In this document: positions 14,642 to 20,526 of the stretch, piece after piece
Numbering within the stretch: position 1 is the stretch's first letter
Layout of the letters: each line of letters starts with the position of its first letter
DNA from: Actinomycetota bacterium
Lineage (GTDB): Bacteria > Actinomycetota > Acidimicrobiia > Acidimicrobiales > AC-25
Direction: 5' to 3'
Length of the DNA stretch: 20,526 nucleotides
Assembly: GCA_005888395.1 (NCBI GenBank)
Contig: VAXF01000028.1
Location: forward strand, 1-20,526
Notes under the pieces: model-generated
The model's database searches: none
Seen by the model: the letters and a program-made list of their open reading frames with translations, nothing else
What the model was told of the DNA's origin: nothing
Position numbers and translations under genes: made by a program

Positions 14642-15526
14642 TTATGCGATCGCTTCGATCGCCTCGTCGAACAGTCGGAACAGCGAGGGCCGCGGTCCCT
14701 GGCGGATCGCGAGCGCGAGCCGCCGGCTCCGCACGAGCAGGTCGCGCGCGGCGCGGCCCGGCCACGGCCTGGGCAGGAGCTCGGGCGGGAGCAGCGGATC
14801 GTCCTCGAAGCACTCCTGGAAGGCCACGCCCATGGCGAGCGCCCCCGGAAGGAAAACCGTGTCGGGCAGGCGGCGGTGCTGCTCACGCATCTCGCCGAGG
14901 CTGTCGAGCACGTACGAGTGGTGCTCGACGAAGGCCGTGTAACGACGGGCCAGGTCCTCGATGGGCCAGAGGTGCCGGACCAGCTCACGCGGGTCGCGTT
15001 CGCCGCCGATCTGGAGGTCGTCGGTGGTCGCCACCGCGACCAGCTCGCCGAGCCCCAGCCGGTCGGCCTCCGCCTGGGTGTCCTTGTGCCACGGATGGGG
15101 TGAGACGTACAGGCCACCCTGGACCGCGGCGCCGCCCAGGGCGAGGAGCCGGTCGCGGAAGGCGTCGCGCGCGGGGCGGCGGCTCTCGGGCACGGCGAAC
15201 GCGACGAGCCGCCACTGGCGGTCCCACCCCCGCCCGGCCATGTCCTGCGCGTAGGCGAGCCGAGTGCGCTCGATGGTGCTCCCCAGCGCCGACAGGCCGG
15301 CCGGGGTGGCCTCGAACTTCGCCGTCACACCGGAGCCCTTGCGCACGAACAGGCCGTCGGCCACGAGCCGGCGGAGGCACGAGCGCACCTGGTCCGCCGT
15401 CTGGCCGCACGCCTCGGCCACTGCGTAGAGCTCGGCGGCGTCGATGGTCCCGGACTCGTGGGTCATCCCGAGGACCAGGAGGCGGGTCGGGATCTCGGTC
15501 GTCCGCCGGCCGGTCGTAGTCGGCAC
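14642..15526 (-). CDS. PaaX-like transcriptional regulator
   Basis: This 294-residue protein fits the PaaX family. An N-terminal winged-helix domain (about 10-85) contains LLVLGMTHESGTIDAAELYA and a recognition-helix region DQVRSCLRRLVADGLFVRK. The PaaX central domain follows with RQWRLVAFAVPESRRPARDA, then GGAAVQGGLYVSPHPW, and the helical C-terminal domain has LARRYTAFVEHHSY. PaaX repressors typically bind CoA thioesters such as phenylacetyl-CoA and control aromatic degradation; no paa genes are present here. It is first in an operon with the flavin monooxygenase, suggesting it controls that gene and itself. The GTG at 15526 is directly preceded by a good promoter. Confidence 0.88.
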   Translation of the reverse strand: MPTTTGRRTTEIPTRLLVLGMTHESGTIDAAELYAVAEACGQTADQVRSCLRRLVADGLFVRKGSGVTAKFEATPAGLSALGSTIERTRLAYAQDMAGRGWDRQWRLVAFAVPESRRPARDAFRDRLLALGGAAVQGGLYVSPHPWHKDTQAEADRLGLGELVAVATTDDLQIGGERDPRELVRHLWPIEDLARRYTAFVEHHSYVLDSLGEMREQHRRLPDTVFLPGALAMGVAFQECFEDDPLLPPELLPRPWPGRAARDLLVRSRRLALAIRQGPRPSLFRLFDEAIEAIA

Positions 15527-15561
15527 GACCGTATCCTAAATCGACCGGTCTCGGGTGGCAA
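15527..15561 (-). promoter_or_regulatory. Promoter of the PaaX-LLM operon, probably leaderless
   Basis: On the minus strand, TTGCCA (15561 to 15556) and TAGGAT (15538 to 15533) are separated by exactly 17 bp. Six bases then lead to the GTG at 15526, so transcription should start at or beside the start codon. AGGA within the -10 could also serve as a weak ribosome binding site if transcription began further upstream. Confidence 0.6.
15532..15537 (+). promoter_or_regulatory. Possible -10 element for the receiver-domain gene, overlapping the opposing -10
   Basis: The plus strand reads TATCCT, which fits TANNNT, on the same base pairs that form TAGGAT on the minus strand. A start near 15544 would give a leader of about 60 nt to the ATG at 15603. 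No convincing -35 is seen on this strand. Confidence 0.35.
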
Positions 15562-15602
15562 CAAACCGCTCAAGAAGCCGGGCGGACCAGCCGATACGAG
15601 CC

Positions 15603-16406
15603 ATGACAGACATGGACACCGCTTCCAGCAGCGGGGACGTGGGTGGACGTCCGCTCGACGCGCGCCCGCACGGTCCCCCTGTCGTCCTCGTGGTGGAGGA
15701 TGACGAAGCTGTTCGCGGCCTGCTCCGGCTCGCCCTCGAGCTCGAGGGGGCCGCCGTGCTGGAGGCGACCTCGGTGTCCCAGGCGCGCGACGAGCTGTGC
15801 TCGGTCATCGACGCCGTGGTGCTCGATCGCCGCCTTCCCGACGGCGACGGCCTCGAACTGGTGCCCACCATCCGCCGCAAGTGCCCACAAGCCCGCATCG
15901 TGCTGTCGTCCGCGTTCGACGACGACCGCGGGCAGTGGCCAACGCTGCCGCGCGTCGAGAAGGGCGACGTGGGGGCCCTCGTCGACGCGCTCGGGATCGG
16001 CGCTCCCGGCACGCCGCCGCTGCGGCTGGCTGCCGTCGGGCTCATGCGGGACGAGGCCGATCAGCTCCTCGCCGACTGGCGCGAGCTGTGCCGGTGGGAT
16101 CCGCTGCTGCCCCCGAGCTCGCAGCCGGCGGAAGCGCCCCGCGTCCTCAGCGCGGTCGGCGCGGCGCTCGACCGGCCCCAGCCACTTGGTTTTGGGCCGG
16201 ATCCGGACGTCGAGGAGGCGACCGAAGCGTTCGCGGCGGAGGCCGCATCGATCGACGTGGCGGTCGAGGAGCTGGTCTGTCTACGCGAGGTGCTGCGGCG
16301 CCGCATCATCAGCCGGGTGCCGGCTGATGAGCTGCCGGAGACAGTCGAGCGTCTGCAGATGGTGATGGACCGCGCCATTGGTGTGGCTGTGCGTCTGGCC
16401 AGCTAG
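15603..16406 (+). CDS. Response-regulator receiver protein with helical C-terminal domain
   Basis: Starting at ATG 15603 gives 267 residues; a GTG at 15555 would add 16 disordered residues and neither has a clear ribosome binding site. Numbered from 15555, the receiver domain covers about 42-147. It has the acidic pair Asp49/Asp50 in VVEDDE, phospho-acceptor Asp91 in VVLDRRLPDGDG, Ser118/119 and Lys136, so phosphorylation looks possible. Residues 155-283 are not a DNA-binding domain I recognise. They are helical, with DVAVEELVCLREVLRRRIIS, which recalls the helical sensor domain of RsbR-like stress proteins. A role in partner binding rather than transcription is an inference. No kinase gene is adjacent. 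It converges on cysH with seven bases between stops. Confidence 0.78.
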   Translation: MTDMDTASSSGDVGGRPLDARPHGPPVVLVVEDDEAVRGLLRLALELEGAAVLEATSVSQARDELCSVIDAVVLDRRLPDGDGLELVPTIRRKCPQARIVLSSAFDDDRGQWPTLPRVEKGDVGALVDALGIGAPGTPPLRLAAVGLMRDEADQLLADWRELCRWDPLLPPSSQPAEAPRVLSAVGAALDRPQPLGFGPDPDVEEATEAFAAEAASIDVAVEELVCLREVLRRRIISRVPADELPETVERLQMVMDRAIGVAVRLAS

Positions 16407-16413
16407 CCCCGAG

Positions 16414-17085
16414 CTACAGATGCAATCCGCACTCGGTTTTCTCTGAGCCGACCCACCGGCCGGAGCGGGGGTCGTCGCCGTCCATCGCCGGACGCGTGCA
16501 CGGCGCGCATCCGATGGAGAGGTAGCCCTGCCGTAGGAGCGGGTTGAAGGGGATCTCGTGGTCCGCGATGTATCCGGCGACGTCGTGGTCGGACCAGGTG
16601 GCGATCGGGTTCACCTTCACGAGGCCGCGCCGGTCGCGGCCGACGATGGACGCCTCGGCGCGGGTGACGGCCTCGTCCCGCCGCAGCCCGCTCATCCACG
16701 CGTCCTTGTCGCGGAGGGCCTCGTCGAGCAAAGCGACCTTCATGGCCGAGCAGCAGTTGACGGGATCGACCTTCCAGAGCGGCTCCGGCGGGGCGGGCTC
16801 CTGGCGCATGATGCGCAGGTTGAGGTCGTAACGGTCGCGCACGACGTCGACGGTGTGGAGCGTCTCGGCGAAGTGGTAGCCGGTGTCGATGAACACGACC
16901 TCGATCGACGGCTCGACCTGCACCGCGAGATCGATGAGCACGGCGTCGGTCATCGACGCGGTGATGCAGAGGCGGGGATGAAACGTGTCGACCGCCCAGC
17001 GGATCACCGCGCGCGCCGGCTCGTGCTCGAAGCGCTCGTTGAGCTCGTCGAGCGTGGCGTCGTCTAGCTGTGTAGTGCTCGCCAT
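16414..17085 (-). CDS. cysH: Adenylyl-sulfate (APS) reductase, CysH family, iron-sulfur type
   Basis: The 223-residue protein from ATG 17085 belongs to the PAPS/APS reductase family, which reduces activated sulfate to sulfite with thioredoxin. Seen: CITASMTDAVLIDLA, VFIDTGYHFAETL, the SGLRRDEA motif at 132-139 and the C-terminal catalytic cysteine in KTECGLHL (Cys219). Cys111-Cys112 (NCCSAMK) and Cys193-Cys196 (GCAPC) are the four ligands of the [4Fe-4S] cluster that marks APS-using enzymes; most PAPS-using CysH lack them. The frame is open upstream, but ATG 17085 gives the proper N-terminus and overlaps the cysC end by 22 bp. It is last in the sulfate operon. Confidence 0.93.
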   Translation of the reverse strand: MASTTQLDDATLDELNERFEHEPARAVIRWAVDTFHPRLCITASMTDAVLIDLAVQVEPSIEVVFIDTGYHFAETLHTVDVVRDRYDLNLRIMRQEPAPPEPLWKVDPVNCCSAMKVALLDEALRDKDAWMSGLRRDEAVTRAEASIVGRDRRGLVKVNPIATWSDHDVAGYIADHEIPFNPLLRQGYLSIGCAPCTRPAMDGDDPRSGRWVGSEKTECGLHL

Positions 17086-17588
17086 ACCGTCTCGACCGAC
17101 TCGTCGAGGGTCTGCTCGTGGGTGGGCACGACGACCTCGGGTGTGAGCGGCGGCTCGTACGGGTCGTCGACGCCCGTGAGGCCGTTCATCTCGCCCGCCT
17201 TCTGCTTGGCGTAGAGACCCTTGACGTCGCGTTTGGCGCACACGTCGACCGGTGTCGACACGTACACCTCCAGGAACCGGCCGTCGTGCAGCTCGCGCAC
17301 CTCGTCACGGATGGCGCGGTACGGCGAGATCGCCGAGCAGATGACGATCACGCCGTTGCGGGAGAGGAGGTCGGCGACGAACCCGATGCGGCGGATGTTC
17401 TCGTCGCGATCCTCCTTCGAGAACCCGAGGCCCTTGGTGAGATGGGTACGCACGACGTCGCCGTCGAGCACCTCTACCCGCAGGCCGGCGTCGAGCAGCC
17501 GCTTCTCGAGCGCGTGCGCGATCGTCGTCTTGCCCGACGAGGGCAGACCGGTGAACCAGACGGTGAGTCCGTTTGACAGATCGGGCAA
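17064..17588 (-). CDS. cysC: Adenylyl-sulfate kinase
   Basis: CysC phosphorylates APS to PAPS in the cytoplasm. The 174 residues show the P-loop GLPSSGKT (14-21), LDGDVVRTHL (41-50), the GFSKEDRDENIRRIG motif (55-69), SAISPYRAIRDEVR (85-98) and KGLYAKQKAGEMNGLTGVDD near the C-terminus, so it looks intact and is a stand-alone kinase. The start is a rare TTG at 17588, supported by GAGGAG five bases upstream; that site overlaps the stop of the sulfite reductase gene, nine bases away. Because the downstream CysH looks APS-specific, PAPS from this enzyme may serve sulfotransferases rather than reduction. Confidence 0.94.
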   Translation of the reverse strand: MPDLSNGLTVWFTGLPSSGKTTIAHALEKRLLDAGLRVEVLDGDVVRTHLTKGLGFSKEDRDENIRRIGFVADLLSRNGVIVICSAISPYRAIRDEVRELHDGRFLEVYVSTPVDVCAKRDVKGLYAKQKAGEMNGLTGVDDPYEPPLTPEVVVPTHEQTLDESVETVWRALHS

Positions 17589-17597
17589 CGTGGCTCC

Positions 17598-19391
17598 TCA
17601 GGTGCCGGCGCACTCGCCGGCACCAACCTCTGCAGAGTAGGGACCGGTCTCGTCGAAGTCGACGTAGAAGTCGGGGCGCTCGTCGGGCGTCGGGAACTCG
17701 TCGAGCTCCTTCAGCTCGGGCGCGATCGCCGGCGCGCCGCCGGCGCGCTCGAGCCACTCGACGAACGCCTCGCCGGCCTTCCGCTCTCCGGCGAAGCGGC
17801 CGACCACGCGCACGGCGGCCTCGGCCGCGTTCTTGGCCGGCAGCCGGAGCGCCTTCTGGCCGAACTCCACCTGCATGCGGCCCACGTGGCCGCCGAGCAG
17901 CATCTGGTAGCCGGGTGCCGACTGGCCGTGGGCGCGCCGCTCGGCGCCGACGAAGCCGATGTCGGAGGTGTGGTGCTGCCCGCAGGAGTTGGTGCAACCC
18001 GAGATGTTGATGCGAACACCGCCCACCTCGGCCAGCCCGGCGTCCTCGAGTGCCCGGCCGATGTCGGCGGCCAGGCCGCGCGACTGGGTGACGGCGAGGT
18101 TGCAGGTGTCGGCGCCCGGGCAGGCGACGACGTCGCGCGCGAGCTCGGCGCCGGGCTCGGCCATCCCGATGGCGTTGAGCCGCGCGTAGAGCGTGAGCAA
18201 CTGTTCCTCGCGCAGCCCGCGGAACACGACGTTCTGGCGGTTGGTGACGCGAACCTCGAGGCTCATCTCGCGCTGGATCGCGGCGAGCGCCCGCCACTGG
18301 TCGGACGTGACGTCGCCGAGCCGGGCGTAGGCATAGGCCGAGACGGTGCCCTTGGCCACGCCGCGGACGACGTTGGCCTCCTCCCACCTGCGGTACGGAT
18401 CACGTTGCGTGAGCGTGACGATCGCGCCGGATCCCTGGCCCATGAAGGTGGGCTCGACGTCGTCGGCCAGGCCGGCGGGGTCGTCGCCCTGTTCCTCGAC
18501 GATCTGGGGGATGCCACCGGCCCACGTGGTGGACGCCAGCAGGAACCTGCGCTCCTTGACGATGCGCTCGCGCAGCTCCTCGACGCCCATGGTGTCGACG
18601 AGCCACTTCATGCGGGCGCGCAGCTTGTTGTCGCGGTTCCCGTAGTGGTCGAACGTGCGCAGGATCGCCTCGATCGTGGGCAGCAGGTTGTCGCGGGGCG
18701 TGAACTCTTCGAGCGCCTGCGCCGCGTGGGGGTTGGCGCCGAGGCCGCCGGCGAAGAACACCTGGAAACCCGGTTCCACCGTGCCGTCGGGCCGCGGCCG
18801 GTTGACGGCGATGACACCGACGTCGTTGAACATGGCCTGCCCGCAGTCGGTGGCGCAGCCCGAGAAGTTGATCTTGAACTTACGGGGAAGCCGCTGCGCG
18901 TAGGGGTTGCGAAGGAAGTGCCGGAATGCGGCCTCGGCCCAGGGGCTGATGTCGAGCACCTCGAACGGGCAGGCACCGGCGAGGTGGCAACCGGTGATGT
19001 TGCGGACGGTGTCGCCGCAGGCCTCACGCGTGGTGAGATCGACCGAGGCGAGGTCGCGCAGTAGCGCCGGCACCCGCTCGAGCGGCACGAAGTGGAACTG
19101 GATGTTCTGCCTCGTGGTGATGTGGCCCCACCCGCGCGAGTACTCGTCGGCGACGTGGCCCAGCATCTCGAGCTGCTCGGGCTGCAGCGACCCGTAGGGC
19201 ACCTTGATCCGCACCATCTGGTTGTGGCCGCCCTGGCGCTGGCCGTAGATGCCGTTGTTCAGCCGGAAGATGCGGAAGACGTCCTCCTCGAGCTCCTCCG
19301 CGAGGTACTTCTCGAGCATGCGCTCGAACTTCTCGATGTCGGCGAGCGCGGCGGGGGAGATGCTTCCGGGTCCGATCTCGGTGGTGATCAT
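17598..19391 (-). CDS. Siroheme [4Fe-4S] sulfite reductase (nitrite/sulfite reductase family, probably ferredoxin-dependent)
   Basis: The ATG at 19391 gives 597 residues, usual for single-chain siroheme reductases. It overlaps the sat stop as ATGA and has AAGGAGG ten bases upstream. The protein has two homologous halves. The C-terminal half carries the cluster ligands Cys424 and Cys430 (ACPGADTC) and Cys466 and Cys470 (SGCTNSCGQ). The N-terminal half has the same spacing at Cys135/Cys141 (TGCHLAGAC) and Cys179/Cys183 (SGCATDCGQ). Siroheme-binding basic residues occur around RNITG and TNRQN. The family reduces sulfite to sulfide, or nitrite to ammonia, with six electrons; the sat-cysC-cysH context favours sulfite. 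No NADPH flavoprotein partner (CysJ) is present, so ferredoxin is the likely donor. Confidence 0.92.
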   Translation of the reverse strand: MITTEIGPGSISPAALADIEKFERMLEKYLAEELEEDVFRIFRLNNGIYGQRQGGHNQMVRIKVPYGSLQPEQLEMLGHVADEYSRGWGHITTRQNIQFHFVPLERVPALLRDLASVDLTTREACGDTVRNITGCHLAGACPFEVLDISPWAEAAFRHFLRNPYAQRLPRKFKINFSGCATDCGQAMFNDVGVIAVNRPRPDGTVEPGFQVFFAGGLGANPHAAQALEEFTPRDNLLPTIEAILRTFDHYGNRDNKLRARMKWLVDTMGVEELRERIVKERRFLLASTTWAGGIPQIVEEQGDDPAGLADDVEPTFMGQGSGAIVTLTQRDPYRRWEEANVVRGVAKGTVSAYAYARLGDVTSDQWRALAAIQREMSLEVRVTNRQNVVFRGLREEQLLTLYARLNAIGMAEPGAELARDVVACPGADTCNLAVTQSRGLAADIGRALEDAGLAEVGGVRINISGCTNSCGQHHTSDIGFVGAERRAHGQSAPGYQMLLGGHVGRMQVEFGQKALRLPAKNAAEAAVRVVGRFAGERKAGEAFVEWLERAGGAPAIAPELKELDEFPTPDERPDFYVDFDETGPYSAEVGAGECAGT

Positions 19392-20455
19392 GACGTGTAG
19401 GCCTCCTTCAGAATGGCGGCCACTTCCGGACGCGAGAACTCGGGCGGTGGCAGCTCCCCTGCAGCGAGGAGCTCGCGCACCTTGGTGCCCGAGAGGTGCA
19501 CGTGCACTTCGGGGTCGTGCGGGCACGTCTTGGCCGACCCCATGCTGTCGCAGGTGAGACAGAAGAACGTGTGCTCGAACGGCACCGGCGTCACGCCGAG
19601 CTCGGCGGGGCCCAGCGACACCAGCAGATCCTGCGCCTCGTAGGTGCCGTAGTAGTCGCCCACGCCGGCATGGTCGCGGCCGACGATGAAGTGGGTGGCG
19701 CCGAAGTTGTGGCGCACGAGCGCGTGGAAGACCGCCTCGCGCGGGCCCGCGTAGCGCATCGGGGCTGCGAACAGCGCCAGTAGGGTGCGGCGCTTCGGGT
19801 AGTACGCGTCGAGGAGCGTCTCGTAGCAACGGAGCCGCACGTCGGCCGGAATGTCGTCGTCCTTGGTCTCGCCCACGAGCGGATGGATGACGAGGCCGTC
19901 GACCGTCTCGAGCGCGCACTTGGTGAGGTACTCATGGGCACGGTGGATCGGGTTGCGGGTCTGGAAGAACACGGTGGTGCGCCAGCCGTGCTCGGCGATG
20001 ATCGCCTTCACGGCGGACGGCGTGGCGGGGTAGTGGTCGAACGGCGCCGGCAGGGCGAAGTCGTGGTCGGTCGCGACGCGCCCGCCGAGGCGCCATGGAC
20101 CGGCTTCGAGCACGGCGGCGACACCGGGATGGTTGGGATCGTCGGTGCCGAAGAGCGGGACCACGTCGGCCTCGGGCTCGGTGCGGTAGAGCTCGGGCTC
20201 GACGACGCGCCCCACGAGCGTGCCTTCGGGGTCGCGCAGGTCGACCGAGGAGGCGCCCTTGATGCCCTTCGCCGTCTCGTCGTCGAGCGCCGGCGCGATC
20301 GGGAACGGCCAGAGCTCGCCGGAGGTCACCCGCATGCGCTCGACGATCGAGCGATGGTCGGCCTCGCCGGTGAAGGCGTCGAGAGGCGCGTAGGCGCCCC
20401 ACGCCAAGAGGCGGAGGTCGGAGCGGTCGCGGGGTGTGAGCTGGATCTCGGACAT
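19388..20455 (-). CDS. sat: Sulfate adenylyltransferase (ATP sulfurylase)
   Basis: This 355-residue single-chain enzyme makes APS from sulfate and ATP, the entry step of assimilation. The active-site motifs are QTRNPIHRAHEYL at 165-177 and GRDHAGVGDYYG at 259-270, and the N-terminal PUA-like part has LLAWGAYAPLDAFTG. Cys299, Cys302 and Cys311 (FFCLTCDSMGSAKTCPHD) with a following His form the zinc site seen in one branch of the family. It is somewhat shorter than many homologues at the N-terminus, with no APS-kinase domain fused; that role is filled by cysC. It is first in the operon sat-sulfite reductase-cysC-cysH and has about 70 bases of upstream region in the window. Confidence 0.95.
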   Translation of the reverse strand: MSEIQLTPRDRSDLRLLAWGAYAPLDAFTGEADHRSIVERMRVTSGELWPFPIAPALDDETAKGIKGASSVDLRDPEGTLVGRVVEPELYRTEPEADVVPLFGTDDPNHPGVAAVLEAGPWRLGGRVATDHDFALPAPFDHYPATPSAVKAIIAEHGWRTTVFFQTRNPIHRAHEYLTKCALETVDGLVIHPLVGETKDDDIPADVRLRCYETLLDAYYPKRRTLLALFAAPMRYAGPREAVFHALVRHNFGATHFIVGRDHAGVGDYYGTYEAQDLLVSLGPAELGVTPVPFEHTFFCLTCDSMGSAKTCPHDPEVHVHLSGTKVRELLAAGELPPPEFSRPEVAAILKEAYTS

Positions 20456-20457
20456 CA

Positions 20458-20470
20458 GAAGACGGTCTTC
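20458..20470 (-). promoter_or_regulatory. Palindrome directly before the sat start codon
   Basis: GAAGACGGTCTTC is a perfect 6-1-6 inverted repeat ending two bases from the ATG. As RNA it could form a five-bp stem with a three-base loop over the initiation region, where no clear Shine-Dalgarno sequence is seen. As DNA it could be a second protein site. Confidence 0.4.
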
Positions 20471-20488
20471 ACCACGCTTCAGTCAACC

Positions 20489-20501
20489 ATTCCTGAGGAA
20501 T
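20489..20501 (-). promoter_or_regulatory. Candidate operator palindrome of the sulfate-assimilation operon
   Basis: ATTCCTGAGGAAT is a perfect inverted repeat of 6-1-6, AT-rich at its ends against a GC-rich background. It lies just downstream of the predicted transcription start (about 20503), where a repressor would block initiation. Rrf2-type regulators (CymR, IscR) bind roughly similar AT-rich half-sites, but assignment to any family is inference. Confidence 0.5.
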
Positions 20502-20509
20502 CCGATCAA

Positions 20510-20515
20510 ATTTTA
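20510..20515 (-). promoter_or_regulatory. Candidate -10 element for sat
   Basis: The minus strand reads TAAAAT (20515 to 20510), one mismatch from TATAAT, within the only AT-rich stretch of the region. The matching -35 would lie beyond the end of the window. The leader to the ATG would be about 48 nt. Confidence 0.45.
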
Positions 20516-20526
20516 CGGAAATCTCG

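Noticed and set aside
14646..14653. GCGATCGC octamer palindrome
   Set aside because: A single occurrence inside the end of the PaaX-like gene. Such GC-rich octamers are expected by chance here and no repeats were seen.
17086..17241. Upstream extension of cysH to 17241
   Set aside because: It is inside cysC and is Arg-rich; the family N-terminus begins at ATG 17085.
19392..19919. Upstream extension of the sulfite reductase frame into sat
   Set aside because: The added residues are low-complexity Arg/Ala sequence from the sat overlap. ATG 19391 has AAGGAGG and an ATGA overlap with sat.

Overview
The window is about 20.5 kb of high-GC (roughly 70% by eye), gene-dense bacterial chromosome. It probably comes from an actinobacterium. 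Reasons are the rplU-rpmA-obg-proB-proA order, many GTG and one TTG start, frequent 1-4 bp start/stop overlaps, LLM flavin oxidoreductase and PaaX-type genes, and several starts that look leaderless (TANNNT six or seven bases before the start codon). A deep lineage such as Acidimicrobiia would fit, but that is a guess. I see no tRNA, rRNA, CRISPR array, insertion sequence or attachment site. No stretch over 300 bases lacks a gene.

Region 1 (1-4944) is housekeeping: the end of ribosomal protein L21, L27, the ribosome-assembly GTPase Obg, and the proline-pathway enzymes ProB and ProA. proB and proA are separated by a lipoprotein with a C-terminal membrane helix and by an oppositely oriented DUF971 gene. 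Region 2 (4944-7255) is a coupled MoxR-type AAA+ ATPase plus VWA-domain protein, a chaperone-like pair resembling CoxD/CoxE.

Region 3 (7263-13312) is the most unusual part, a cassette of secreted copper proteins. It has its own promoter. It encodes a two-domain cupredoxin lipoprotein that is broken by a one-base frameshift and carries five TTA codons, which I find nowhere else in the window. Next is a giant multicopper oxidase of about 1400 residues made of three homologous units, of which only the first keeps all four copper motifs. Last is a small cupredoxin-like lipoprotein. The oxidase has signal-peptide coding upstream of its first usable start codon but no canonical start for it. A plausible reading is an envelope-anchored oxidase fed by or feeding blue-copper electron carriers. 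The substrate (metal ion or organic) cannot be read from sequence.

Region 4 (13370-16406) holds a minus-strand PaaX-like regulator and LLM flavin monooxygenase pair. Divergent from it is a receiver-domain protein with an unfamiliar helical C-terminal domain. The two directions share a short intergenic region with overlapping -10 elements on both strands.

Region 5 (16414-20526) is a compact minus-strand assimilatory sulfate-reduction operon: sat, a siroheme sulfite reductase, cysC, cysH. It starts at a promoter with a perfect 6-1-6 palindrome near the predicted transcription start. The sulfite reductase carries the Cys-X5-Cys / Cys-X3-Cys cluster motif in both halves. CysH has the iron-sulfur cysteines typical of APS reductases, so APS is probably reduced directly, leaving PAPS made by CysC for other uses.
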